Shown here piece after piece: positions 28,649-36,379 of a DNA stretch of 64,000 bases. The DNA is from Pseudobowmanella zhangzhouensis (GTDB lineage Bacteria > Pseudomonadota > Gammaproteobacteria > Enterobacterales > Alteromonadaceae): assembly GCF_042662685.1 (NCBI RefSeq), contig NZ_JBHSYO010000007.1:124001-188000 (forward strand), in the 5' to 3' direction. The notes below the pieces were generated by a model that did not search any database, was not told the origin of the DNA, and saw only the letters and a list, made by a program, of their open reading frames with translations. How positions within the stretch are numbered: position 1 is the stretch's first letter; each line of letters begins with the position of its first letter. Made by a program: the position numbers and the translations under genes.

Positions 28649-29860
28649 TTATTCCAGTACTAACGTTGACGTTCTTTTACGCTGCCATAACATTGGCAAA
28701 CTGATTGCAATAATTACCAACAGGCTTGTCGTTAGCCATGTCGGTAAGGCTCCAGAAATAATGACGCCTAACATTGCCAGTTGCCGAATCCATTCAGTAA
28801 CGTGGGCCCACACACGGTGTTCCATAAAGGCCGCCAGCGTCATACCACTGACAAAAATAAAACCCGCGACTGACCATTTCATTATCGGCGTCAGCGCACT
28901 GACATTTAGTAAAAAAACAAGCGTAATCAGCAATATACCTATGTGTTGCAAGGTTGCATAGAGGCGTTCGTGAATACTCAACGGAATATCAAATTTTTTA
29001 AAGCGCGATAAGTCGGCTTTGGCAATGGGATGAGACTGACTCACATCCTCGGGCCGCCAGCCGGTTCTACCAAACCATACCCGCCATTTGTCACCCCAAC
29101 GAGCAGTGTGCCAGCTGTCTTTGGCTAATTGTGAATAGACATGCACGTTTGCCCATAGTGGGTTCCAACTACTCAGAGCTTTGCGGATACCATACAATGG
29201 TGGCTCATCATCCAGCTCTTCCTGAAATGTGCCAAAGAGCCGATCCCACAAGATAAATACGCCACCGTAATTTTTGTCGATATAACATTGGTTTTGCGCA
29301 TGATGCACTCTGTGGTTAGACGGCGTAACAAACAGCCATTCATACCAGCCTAGTTTCGGGATATGACGGGTATGCACCCAAAACTGATAGATCAGGTTCA
29401 GTGCCCCCACGGTAATGAGCATTTCAACCGGAATACCTAACAAGGCAAGCGGCAGGTAAAAAATCCAGCCTAATAAAGACGTGCTGGTCTGCCGTAATGC
29501 GGTCGTCAGATTGTATTCTTCACTGCTGTGATGGACTACGTGTGAGGCCCAAAAGAAGCTGATTTCATGGCCAAAGCGGTGATTCCAATAGTAACAAAAG
29601 TCATATAACACGAAGGCGATGACCCACCAGTACCAGGTTGCTGAAACCTCATAAATGGCTAATGCATCCAGCACCAGAGGATAAAAACTAAGCGGTATCG
29701 CCGCCCTCGCCAAGCCCGCAATCCGGCTGTAAACACCAATGGTAAGGCTGTTAATGCTATCGTTGACACGGTAAAAACCAGTTTTTCGCCTGCTATCAAT
29801 GGCAAGCTCGAGCAGAATCAACGCAAAAAAGGCGGGAATGGCAAACAGGATCAGCGACAT
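28649..29860 (-). CDS. Sterol desaturase / fatty acid hydroxylase family protein
   Basis: A 403-residue integral membrane oxygenase. The diiron histidine clusters HRFGH, HVVHHS and HRVHH are intact and lie in the first ~190 residues between membrane helices, the layout of the family. The C-terminal ~110 residues add three more hydrophobic segments, as in alkylglycerol-monooxygenase-like members. It likely hydroxylates or desaturates a lipid in the inner membrane; the substrate is not shown. It precedes a diguanylate cyclase gene by 20 bases. Confidence 0.85.
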   Translation of the reverse strand: MSLILFAIPAFFALILLELAIDSRRKTGFYRVNDSINSLTIGVYSRIAGLARAAIPLSFYPLVLDALAIYEVSATWYWWVIAFVLYDFCYYWNHRFGHEISFFWASHVVHHSSEEYNLTTALRQTSTSLLGWIFYLPLALLGIPVEMLITVGALNLIYQFWVHTRHIPKLGWYEWLFVTPSNHRVHHAQNQCYIDKNYGGVFILWDRLFGTFQEELDDEPPLYGIRKALSSWNPLWANVHVYSQLAKDSWHTARWGDKWRVWFGRTGWRPEDVSQSHPIAKADLSRFKKFDIPLSIHERLYATLQHIGILLITLVFLLNVSALTPIMKWSVAGFIFVSGMTLAAFMEHRVWAHVTEWIRQLAMLGVIISGALPTWLTTSLLVIIAISLPMLWQRKRTSTLVLE

Positions 29861-30044
29861 AATCAGTGTTAACGAAATGTAATCAGACCAGTCTAAATAG
29901 GATCAGATGCGCTGTCTACTCGTCTGTTTTTGGTGCTTTTTGACGTAATCCTATGTACAGCGCAAATAGCTCTGGTTTAATACAACTAATTGAAATTTCT
30001 GTGGTCTTTTAAACCACAACATTGTTTTTTGGGTTGGAGAAAAA

Positions 30045-30911
30045 ATGTCACATGCTGAAACCGACAAAGCGTCGTTACCCTTGGGGTCGATTATTGTTGC
30101 CGGTGTACTCGTTATTCTTGTCGCCGTTTTGTATTTTTGGCGACCTGCTGAACCTGAAAAAGTCGACTCAGCGCCAATAGCACAGGAGCAATCTCCGGTT
30201 GCGCCTGAGGTTGAGGAGCCTGTGATCCAACCAGAGCCAGAGACAACGCCAGAGCCTGTAGAGGCGGAGCCGCCAATAAACGCAGAGCCAGAGCCGATTG
30301 TTGAAGCCACACCTGCGCAGACAGTGCCTGAAACCGATGACAAATCGCTGTTTGAGGAACTAAAGGCTGTGACCCTTGATGCCGCTGAGCAGCAGATTGC
30401 CCGTCTGGTGGTATCGTCAGATTTGTTTAACCGCTTAGTGGTACAAATCGACAATATTGCTAACCAACAACTGGCGAATAATCACAGGTTATTTAAAGCG
30501 CCGCAGGGGCAGTTTCAGGTATACCAGCAGGCGGACAGATTATGGATTGATGCGCAAAGCTATCAGCGTTATGACGGCTATGTGGCGTTGTTGGATGCTA
30601 TGGACAACCAGCAGTTAATCGCGATGTACCAGAGTTTGTTACCCGCCATGCAGGAAAAATACGCGGAGATTGGTTCACGTCGTGTGGCGTTTGAGGACGT
30701 GTTGATGGACGCAGTTGAGCACCTGTTGGCGACGCCAGAAGTGCCAACCCCGATTGAAGTTAAAACTGAGAGTGTGATGTATCAGTTTGCTGATGAGCGT
30801 ATTGAAGCCTTGTCGCCTGTGCAAAAGCAATTGATTCGTATGGGCCCGGAAAATATGCGTCGAGTGAAAGTGAAATTACGTCAGTTGCGTGCGTTGCTGA
30901 CAAACCAGTAA
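30045..30911 (+). CDS. DUF3014 domain membrane protein
   Basis: A 288-residue protein with one N-terminal membrane helix (about residues 13-34), then a ~60-residue Pro/Glu-rich linker with repeated E-P-x motifs, and a C-terminal helical domain that I match to DUF3014. The acidic proline-rich linker resembles TonB- or TolA-like spacers crossing the periplasm. The start is preceded by GGAG. It is followed 12 bases later by the amidohydrolase gene, so a three-gene operon is likely. Function unknown. Confidence 0.8.
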   Translation: MSHAETDKASLPLGSIIVAGVLVILVAVLYFWRPAEPEKVDSAPIAQEQSPVAPEVEEPVIQPEPETTPEPVEAEPPINAEPEPIVEATPAQTVPETDDKSLFEELKAVTLDAAEQQIARLVVSSDLFNRLVVQIDNIANQQLANNHRLFKAPQGQFQVYQQADRLWIDAQSYQRYDGYVALLDAMDNQQLIAMYQSLLPAMQEKYAEIGSRRVAFEDVLMDAVEHLLATPEVPTPIEVKTESVMYQFADERIEALSPVQKQLIRMGPENMRRVKVKLRQLRALLTNQ

Positions 30912-30923
30912 GGACAATATCCA

Positions 30924-32210
30924 ATGAGAAGGTTACTCCGATTATCCATTGTAAGTGCCGCTATGCTGACCGCTAATGCCTATGCCGCAACGCTGATTCA
31001 TGCTGGTAAGTTGATTGATGCCACCAATAACCAGGTGCAATCCGGCATGACAATTGTAATCGAGGGAAACCAAATCATATCGGTGGAGTCGGGCTTTAAA
31101 AAGGCCAGTGATCAGGACACGATTATTGACCTTCGGGATGCCACAGTTATGCCGGGCCTGATGGACATGCACGTGCACATCAGCTCGCAAAATAATGGTC
31201 AGGCGTCATATATGGAGCGCTTTACTCTTAATGAGGCGGATTATGCGCTTAAAGGCGTGATGTACGCTGAAAAAACCTTACTGGCAGGCTTTACCACCAT
31301 TCGCAACTTAGGCGATGGGTATAACGAAACGGTTGCGCTGCGAAATGCCATCAACAAAGGCATGATTGATGGGCCACGCATTTACACTGCCGCGAAGTCT
31401 ATTGCTACGACCGGTGGTCATGCTGACCCCACTAATGGCCAATCGCGCCGCTTTGAAGCGGACCCAGGCCCCAAACAAGGGGTAGTAAATGGCGTGGATG
31501 AGGCGCGTAAAGCGGTACGTCAACGTTATAAAGATGGCGCGGATTTAATCAAAATTACCGCCACAGGCGGCGTGCTCAGTGTGGCTAAATCGGGTCAAAA
31601 CCCTCAGTTTATGCAAGATGAAGTGGAGGCGATTGTCGCCACTGCCAAAGATTACGGTATGACAGTTGCCGTGCATGCGCATGGAACGGAAGGCATGCAA
31701 CGTGCGATAAAAGCGGGAGTAGATTCCATCGAACATGGGACCTATATGGATGCCGACACCATCAAGCTGATGAAAAAACACGGTACGTATTATGTCCCGA
31801 CCATCATGGCCGGCGCCTGGGTGGCGGAGAAAGCCAAAATCGATGGATTTTTTCCGGAGTTAGTCAGGCCAAAAGCAGCGCGTATCGGGCCACTTATTCA
31901 GGAAACCTTCGCCCGGGCCTACAAAGCGGGTGTGAAGATAGCGTTTGGTACTGACTCCGGGGTGTCTGCCCACGGAGATAATGCTGAGGAATTCGCGTTA
32001 ATGGTGGAGGCCGGCATGCCGGCGATTGAGGCCATTCGCAGCGCGACCTATCATGCCGCTAAACTGCTTAAAGTCGATGATCAGCTGGGAACTATCGAGA
32101 AAGGCAAATTAGCTGACCTTATCGCCGTAGCCGGTGATCCGCTTGCAGATATCAAGACTATGCAAGATGTGATTTTTGTAATGAAAGACGGCCAAATTTA
32201 CAAACAATAA
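30924..32210 (+). CDS. Secreted amidohydrolase-family metallopeptidase (prolidase-like)
   Basis: A 428-residue protein: signal peptide ending AYAA, then an amidohydrolase barrel. Metal ligands are seen in MDMHVH (near residue 85), a lysine in LIKITATGG, HAHGTEG, SIEHGTY and FGTDSG. This order matches the periplasmic Xaa-Pro or Xaa-Arg/Lys dipeptidase group of amidohydrolases rather than cytoplasmic imidazolonepropionase. It probably splits dipeptides in the periplasm, which fits the secreted DPP IV elsewhere in the window. Middle gene of a tight operon (12 and 9 bases between neighbours). Confidence 0.85.
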   Translation: MRRLLRLSIVSAAMLTANAYAATLIHAGKLIDATNNQVQSGMTIVIEGNQIISVESGFKKASDQDTIIDLRDATVMPGLMDMHVHISSQNNGQASYMERFTLNEADYALKGVMYAEKTLLAGFTTIRNLGDGYNETVALRNAINKGMIDGPRIYTAAKSIATTGGHADPTNGQSRRFEADPGPKQGVVNGVDEARKAVRQRYKDGADLIKITATGGVLSVAKSGQNPQFMQDEVEAIVATAKDYGMTVAVHAHGTEGMQRAIKAGVDSIEHGTYMDADTIKLMKKHGTYYVPTIMAGAWVAEKAKIDGFFPELVRPKAARIGPLIQETFARAYKAGVKIAFGTDSGVSAHGDNAEEFALMVEAGMPAIEAIRSATYHAAKLLKVDDQLGTIEKGKLADLIAVAGDPLADIKTMQDVIFVMKDGQIYKQ

Positions 32211-32219
32211 GGACATAAC

Positions 32220-33029
32220 ATGCGAACAACCCTACTTAGCCTAATCATCGGCGCAACGCTGTTAGCACCTGCCGCACAAGCCAAACTGGACGATGCAACT
32301 GCACAAGCTATCCAGGCTGCTATGCAGCATGAAAAAAGGGATGCTAATAACAAAGCCCGCGATATTTACCGTAAACCCATGGAAGTACTGGATTTTCTTG
32401 GTTTTAAACAGGATATGACAGTGGTGGAAATGTGGCCTGCAGGTGGATGGTACACAGAGGTGCTTGCACCGGCGTTGAAAGATCATGGCCAGTACTATGC
32501 GGCCCATTATTCATTGAACCCGTCACGAAGCTATCAGCGCCGTTATTTAGGGCAGTTCCTGCAAATGGTGAGCGACACCAAGCGTTTTGGTGATGTTAAG
32601 GTAACGACGTTTGAATTACCTGATGCCCTTGAAGTTGCACCGCCAGGCAGTGCGGATATGGTGTTAACCTTCCGTAATGTGCATAACTGGATGGGTTCCT
32701 CGCACAATGACCTGGCATTCAAGGCCATGTTTGCGGCGTTAAAACCGGGTGGTACTCTGGGCGTGGTGGACCACCAGTGGGATAACCCGGCAGAGCCAAA
32801 TCCGGGCAATGGCTATATCACGACACAAAGTGTGATTGATGCTGCCACAGCAGCCGGTTTTGAATTCGTTGCTGAATCCCAGGTATTAGATAACCCGAAA
32901 GACACGAAAGATTACGCCAAAGGCGTGTGGACGCTGCCGCCGTCGTTGACCCTTGGCGACAAGGATAAAGACAAATATCTGGCTATCGGTGAAAGTGATC
33001 GATTCGTGCTGAAGTTTAAAAAACCGTAA
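32220..33029 (+). CDS. Exported class I SAM-dependent methyltransferase-like protein
   Basis: A 269-residue protein with a signal peptide (cleavage near AQA) and a Rossmann methyltransferase domain: motif I VVEMWPAGGWYTEVLAP, then DMVLTFRNVHNW and GGTLGVVDH. This family of predicted exported methyltransferases is widespread in proteobacteria. SAM is not known in the periplasm, so either a ligand other than SAM is used or the enzyme acts before export. Third gene of the DUF3014 operon, closed by a terminator. Confidence 0.8.
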   Translation: MRTTLLSLIIGATLLAPAAQAKLDDATAQAIQAAMQHEKRDANNKARDIYRKPMEVLDFLGFKQDMTVVEMWPAGGWYTEVLAPALKDHGQYYAAHYSLNPSRSYQRRYLGQFLQMVSDTKRFGDVKVTTFELPDALEVAPPGSADMVLTFRNVHNWMGSSHNDLAFKAMFAALKPGGTLGVVDHQWDNPAEPNPGNGYITTQSVIDAATAAGFEFVAESQVLDNPKDTKDYAKGVWTLPPSLTLGDKDKDKYLAIGESDRFVLKFKKP

Positions 33030-33034
33030 TAAAC

Positions 33035-33060
33035 AAAAAACCGCCAGTTGGCGGTTTTTT
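33035..33060. terminator. Bidirectional rho-independent terminator
   Basis: Perfect stem AAAAAACCGCC (33035-33045) with GGCGGTTTTTT (33050-33060) and AGTT loop, between the convergent methyltransferase and tusA genes. Confidence 0.9.
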
Positions 33061-33308
33061 TATAATCCCTTTTTAATCAGGTAGCGATAGGGCTTGTTGT
33101 CCGTTTCGCTGGCAAGCAGGGTGTGATCCATAAAGCGACAAAAACTCGGAATATCCCGTGTGGTCGAGGGATCATCGGCGATAACCAGCAAGGTCTCGCC
33201 GTCCTGCATTTTGCGGATATTCAGTCGCACCATCATCACAGGCTCCGGGCAACGCAGACCCAGAGCATCCAGCGTCTGGTTGGCTGCCGCAAAAGGGTCA
33301 GATGCCAT
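33060..33308 (-). CDS. tusA: Sulfurtransferase TusA family protein
   Basis: An 82-residue TusA/SirA fold protein. The catalytic cysteine is Cys20 in the signature RCPEPVMM. In E. coli TusA relays persulfide sulfur from IscS toward tRNA 2-thiouridine. Length and motif are canonical. Its start overlaps the 3' end of pyrE by 11 bases, so it is translationally coupled in an rph-pyrE-tusA operon; that linkage is not the E. coli arrangement. Confidence 0.9.
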   Translation of the reverse strand: MASDPFAAANQTLDALGLRCPEPVMMVRLNIRKMQDGETLLVIADDPSTTRDIPSFCRFMDHTLLASETDNKPYRYLIKKGL

Positions 33309-33939
33309 ATTGCTCCCGGTAGGCGCGGATATTGGTTAAATGCTCGGCCATTTCTGGTTTGTCTGCCAGATAGGTGATGAGATCGTTCAGCCCAACGATG
33401 GCGATAACTTTGGTCGCAAAATCCCGCTCCACTTCCTGTACGGCTGACAGGGTGCCTTGGCCACGTTCCTGACGGTCCAGCGCAATCAGCACACCCGCCA
33501 GTTGTGCCCCGTTTGCCTGAATGATCTGCATCGACTCGCGAATGGCGGTGCCGGCAGTAATCACATCATCGACTAACATGATTTTACCCTGCAGAGGGCT
33601 GCCGACTAAATTGCCGCCTTCACCGTGGGTTTTGGCTTCCTTACGGTTAAAACAATATGGCTTATCGACGCCATGCTTGTCGGCCAACGCAACGGCTGTG
33701 GTGGTCGCAATAGGAATGCCCTTGTAGGCAGGGCCAAACAGCACATCATAGTCGATGCCAGCATGCTGCAATGCGGCCGCATAAAACTGGCCTAAGCGCG
33801 CTAAATCACCGCCAGTGTTAAACAATCCGGCATTGAAAAAATACGGGCTGGTGCGCCCTGATTTCAGGGTAAACTGGCCGAAACGCAAAACATTACGTGC
33901 AACAGCAAACTCGATAAAATCGCGCTGAAAATCCTGCAT
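33298..33939 (-). CDS. pyrE: Orotate phosphoribosyltransferase
   Basis: A 213-residue PRTase that joins orotate and PRPP in UMP synthesis. The PRPP-binding motif is MLVDDVITAGTA, and the N-terminal FTLKSGRTSPYFFN segment and the catalytic-loop lysines are present. It follows rph by only 9 bases, leaving no room for the rph-pyrE attenuator known in E. coli, so any pyrimidine control must act elsewhere. Overlaps tusA by 11 bases. Confidence 0.97.
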   Translation of the reverse strand: MQDFQRDFIEFAVARNVLRFGQFTLKSGRTSPYFFNAGLFNTGGDLARLGQFYAAALQHAGIDYDVLFGPAYKGIPIATTTAVALADKHGVDKPYCFNRKEAKTHGEGGNLVGSPLQGKIMLVDDVITAGTAIRESMQIIQANGAQLAGVLIALDRQERGQGTLSAVQEVERDFATKVIAIVGLNDLITYLADKPEMAEHLTNIRAYREQYGI

Positions 33940-33948
33940 AACGACCTC

Positions 33949-34662
33949 TTAGTTCAGTGCTTGTTTCTGAAGATCGAAAATTTCACGCAAGCCGTGACGA
34001 GCGATTTCCATCAATTCCTGCATTTCGTCAAAACTGAATGGCTCACCTTCTGCGGTGCCCTGTACTTCAATCAGCTTGCCGGTTTCAGTCATCACCACGT
34101 TCATATCCGTTTCTGCTGCCGAGTCTTCGATGTACTCCAAATCGGCAACTGCAGAACCTTCATAAATACCCACAGATAACGCCGCGACCATGTGCTTGAG
34201 AGGGTTAGTTTTAATAATGCCTTTACTACGCATATGGGTCAGTGCATCTACCAAGGCAACACAGGCCCCGGTGATGGATGCCGTGCGAGTACCGCCGTCG
34301 GCCTGAATCACATCGCAGTCGATAATAATGGTGTTTTCACCCAGTAAGGTCAGGTCAACTGCAGCACGCAATGAGCGGGCAATTAAACGCTGAATTTCCA
34401 GCGTGCGGCCACCTTGCTTACCGCGCGCCGCTTCTCGGTCGCTACGGGTGTGAGTTGCACGAGGCAGCATGCTGTATTCCGCCGTTACCCAGCCTTTGCC
34501 CTGGCCTTTCATAAAGCGCGGTACACCCTCTTCAACGGTGGCGTTACACAACACTTTGGTGTTACCAAATTCAACCAGCACTGAGCCTTCGGCGTGGCAG
34601 GTGTAATTGCGGGTAAAGGTTACAGGGCGGATCTGACTGGCGGTTCTTCCACTTGGGCGCAT
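33949..34662 (-). CDS. rph: Ribonuclease PH
   Basis: A 237-residue phosphorolytic 3'-5' exoribonuclease that trims tRNA 3' ends. It opens MRPSGR and shows RSDREAARGKQGGRTLEIQR-type RNA-binding arginines, the GENTIIIDCDVIQADGGTRTAS core and conserved phosphate-site residues. Full length, no frameshift (E. coli K-12 carries a truncated allele; this one is intact). It is divergent from yicC, a conserved gammaproteobacterial arrangement. Confidence 0.97.
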   Translation of the reverse strand: MRPSGRTASQIRPVTFTRNYTCHAEGSVLVEFGNTKVLCNATVEEGVPRFMKGQGKGWVTAEYSMLPRATHTRSDREAARGKQGGRTLEIQRLIARSLRAAVDLTLLGENTIIIDCDVIQADGGTRTASITGACVALVDALTHMRSKGIIKTNPLKHMVAALSVGIYEGSAVADLEYIEDSAAETDMNVVMTETGKLIEVQGTAEGEPFSFDEMQELMEIARHGLREIFDLQKQALN

Positions 34663-34694
34663 GCTAATTCCTGAGTCATAAAAAAGTTGCGGCG

Positions 34695-34700
34695 ATTATA
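34695..34700 (-). promoter_or_regulatory. -10 element of the rph-pyrE-tusA operon promoter
   Basis: TATAAT on the minus strand, 33 bases upstream of the rph start. The corresponding -35 region (TGAAAT at 17-bp spacing) is poor. Confidence 0.5.
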
Positions 34701-34873
34701 GCCGATTATGCCGCGTGATTTCAGTGACTTATGCCGGCATTCACGCATTTGAGCCACGCATATCTATGCATGGATTTATCTCGATGCATGCTTAAAAAGC
34801 TAACTATATGAATTGAAATAATTTTTCAGTAAATTGATGTGCATAATCAATGCTCAACAGCGGTTGGCTAACT

Positions 34874-34882
34874 TGCTATACT
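34874..34882 (+). promoter_or_regulatory. Extended -10 promoter of yicC
   Basis: TGcTATACT, an extended -10 element, 31 bases before the yicC start. No strong -35 is seen, as is common for TGn promoters. Confidence 0.5.
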
Positions 34883-34912
34883 GGCGGGCGTAACAATTAA
34901 CAGGAACAGGAT

Positions 34913-35779
34913 ATGGCGATTTACAGCATGACGGCGTTTGCCCGTCGCGAACATAAGGCCCAGTGGGGAACAGCAGTTTGGGAAATCCGCTCTGTAAATC
35001 AACGTTTTCTGGAAACTTACTTCCGTCTGCCCGAGCAATTTCGTGGTTTAGAGCCGGTATTACGTGAACGCTTCCGCAACGCACTGCAACGGGGCAAAGT
35101 CGAATGCTCGTTGCGCTTTAATGCCAATGACGCTGCGGTGGGTAAGCTCAACCTGAATGAAGATCTCGCCAAGCAATTGCTGCATGCTGCCGATTGGGTG
35201 CAATCACATGGTCAGTCCACAGGCGTTAACCCGGTTGATATTCTGCGTTGGCCCGGTGTCATTAGTGCTGAAGAAGCCGACATGGATAGCATTCAGGCAG
35301 AAATGCTTAGCGCGCTGGATGCCTGTTTACAGGACTTTATCGCCGCCCGTGCTGCAGAAGGTGCCAACCTTAAAGCATTGATTGAACAGCGTTTAGATGG
35401 CATCGAAGTGGAAGTGGCTAAAGTAAAAGAGCATATGCCCGCAGTGATGCAGTGGCAGCGCGAACGCATTCAAAGTCGTTTCGAAGAAGCAAAAGTGGAA
35501 CTTGATCCTGGCCGTATTGAACAGGAAATGATTCTGTTGGCGCAGCGTGTCGATGTGGCAGAAGAGCTGGATCGCTTAACCAGTCACATTGGCGAAACCC
35601 GCAAAATTCTGAAAAAAGGCGGAGCCTGCGGTCGTCGTTTGGATTTCATGATGCAGGAGTTCAATCGCGAGTCGAATACCTTGGGTTCCAAATCCATTAA
35701 CGCCGACATCACACAGTCAGCGGTAGAACTCAAAGTACTGATCGAGCAAATGCGCGAGCAAATTCAGAATATTGAGTAG
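34913..35779 (+). CDS. yicC: YicC family endoribonuclease
   Basis: A 288-residue YicC-type protein. It opens with IYSMTAFARRE, matching the family N-terminus, and ends with the DUF1732-like segment GGACGRRLDFMMQEFNRESNT and the KVLIEQMREQIQNIE tail. E. coli YicC is a stress-related endoribonuclease that targets small RNA and mRNA. The start follows AGGA. Divergent from rph. Full length. Confidence 0.95.
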   Translation: MAIYSMTAFARREHKAQWGTAVWEIRSVNQRFLETYFRLPEQFRGLEPVLRERFRNALQRGKVECSLRFNANDAAVGKLNLNEDLAKQLLHAADWVQSHGQSTGVNPVDILRWPGVISAEEADMDSIQAEMLSALDACLQDFIAARAAEGANLKALIEQRLDGIEVEVAKVKEHMPAVMQWQRERIQSRFEEAKVELDPGRIEQEMILLAQRVDVAEELDRLTSHIGETRKILKKGGACGRRLDFMMQEFNRESNTLGSKSINADITQSAVELKVLIEQMREQIQNIE

Positions 35780-35792
35780 AAAATATTTCGGA

Positions 35793-35845
35793 CTCACAAA
35801 GTCTCACCAAGTCTTATTGGGTGTGGGACTTTGTGAGATTTTATT
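35793..35845 (+). terminator. Long hairpin and probable terminator after yicC
   Basis: An 11-bp perfect outer stem CTCACAAAGTC (35793-35803) with GACTTTGTGAG (35827-35837), continued inward by a near-perfect CACC/GGTG pairing, followed by ATTTTATT. It lies 13 bases after the yicC stop. Confidence 0.65.
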
Positions 35846-36379
35846 GATGTCATAGCGTCTTATAAAACCCCATATCTTCTCACTCATTTGGTACTCACCT
35901 GGTACCAGCTCATTACCCTCATCATTCGCTTCTACCTGAGAAAAACATAGGGTTGAGCGAAGCCAACAGTTAAGAAATTGCGTCATGCTGGTACGTCTAT
36001 CGATGGTATGTCGGATGCAAATGGACGCGTTTTCAATATTGCTGAGAATGGCAACGCGTATTTTTAGCTAAGGCGAACGTCAATCGGATTTTTTGCGCAA
36101 ACAGGGTAGTTATTCGGCCGCGGCTTTCTTAGTTGTTGCCGCTCATTCGTGGCGCGTTTTCGCTCTTTATGGCGCCGCTTAATTTCGGCTTAGGCATCTG
36201 TCAAAACCTCGTGTTGAATTGACACTGTGCTCAGCTTTGAGATGACGGGGTAATTAGTGTCGATGAATTGGAATAAAAAATTCTTTACTTAGCCTAATAC
36301 TATGATAGGTTATTTTTTAGCCGTACATTGCTTAATATAAAAACACGATACTCAGACAACAATAACCCGGAGATCAGCT
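35846..36379. other. Intergenic stretch without a supportable gene, possible gene remnant
   Basis: About 530 bases between yicC and the second TonB receptor. Codon-like sequence appears on the plus strand near 35960-36070 (reads HAGTSIDGMSDANG then a stop) and on the minus strand near 35810-35980, but neither has a ribosome site or recognised family. It may be the residue of a decayed gene. The last ~150 bases are A+T-rich and probably contain the receptor promoter; no clean sigma-70 pair is seen. Confidence 0.4.

Noticed and set aside
29951..30454. 167-codon minus-strand open frame opposite the DUF3014 gene
   Set aside because: Ser/Thr/Gly-rich low-complexity translation that mirrors the Pro/Glu linker of the real gene; no ribosome site.
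35804..35986. 60-codon minus-strand frame after yicC
   Set aside because: It overlaps the yicC hairpin and has no ribosome site or recognised domain.
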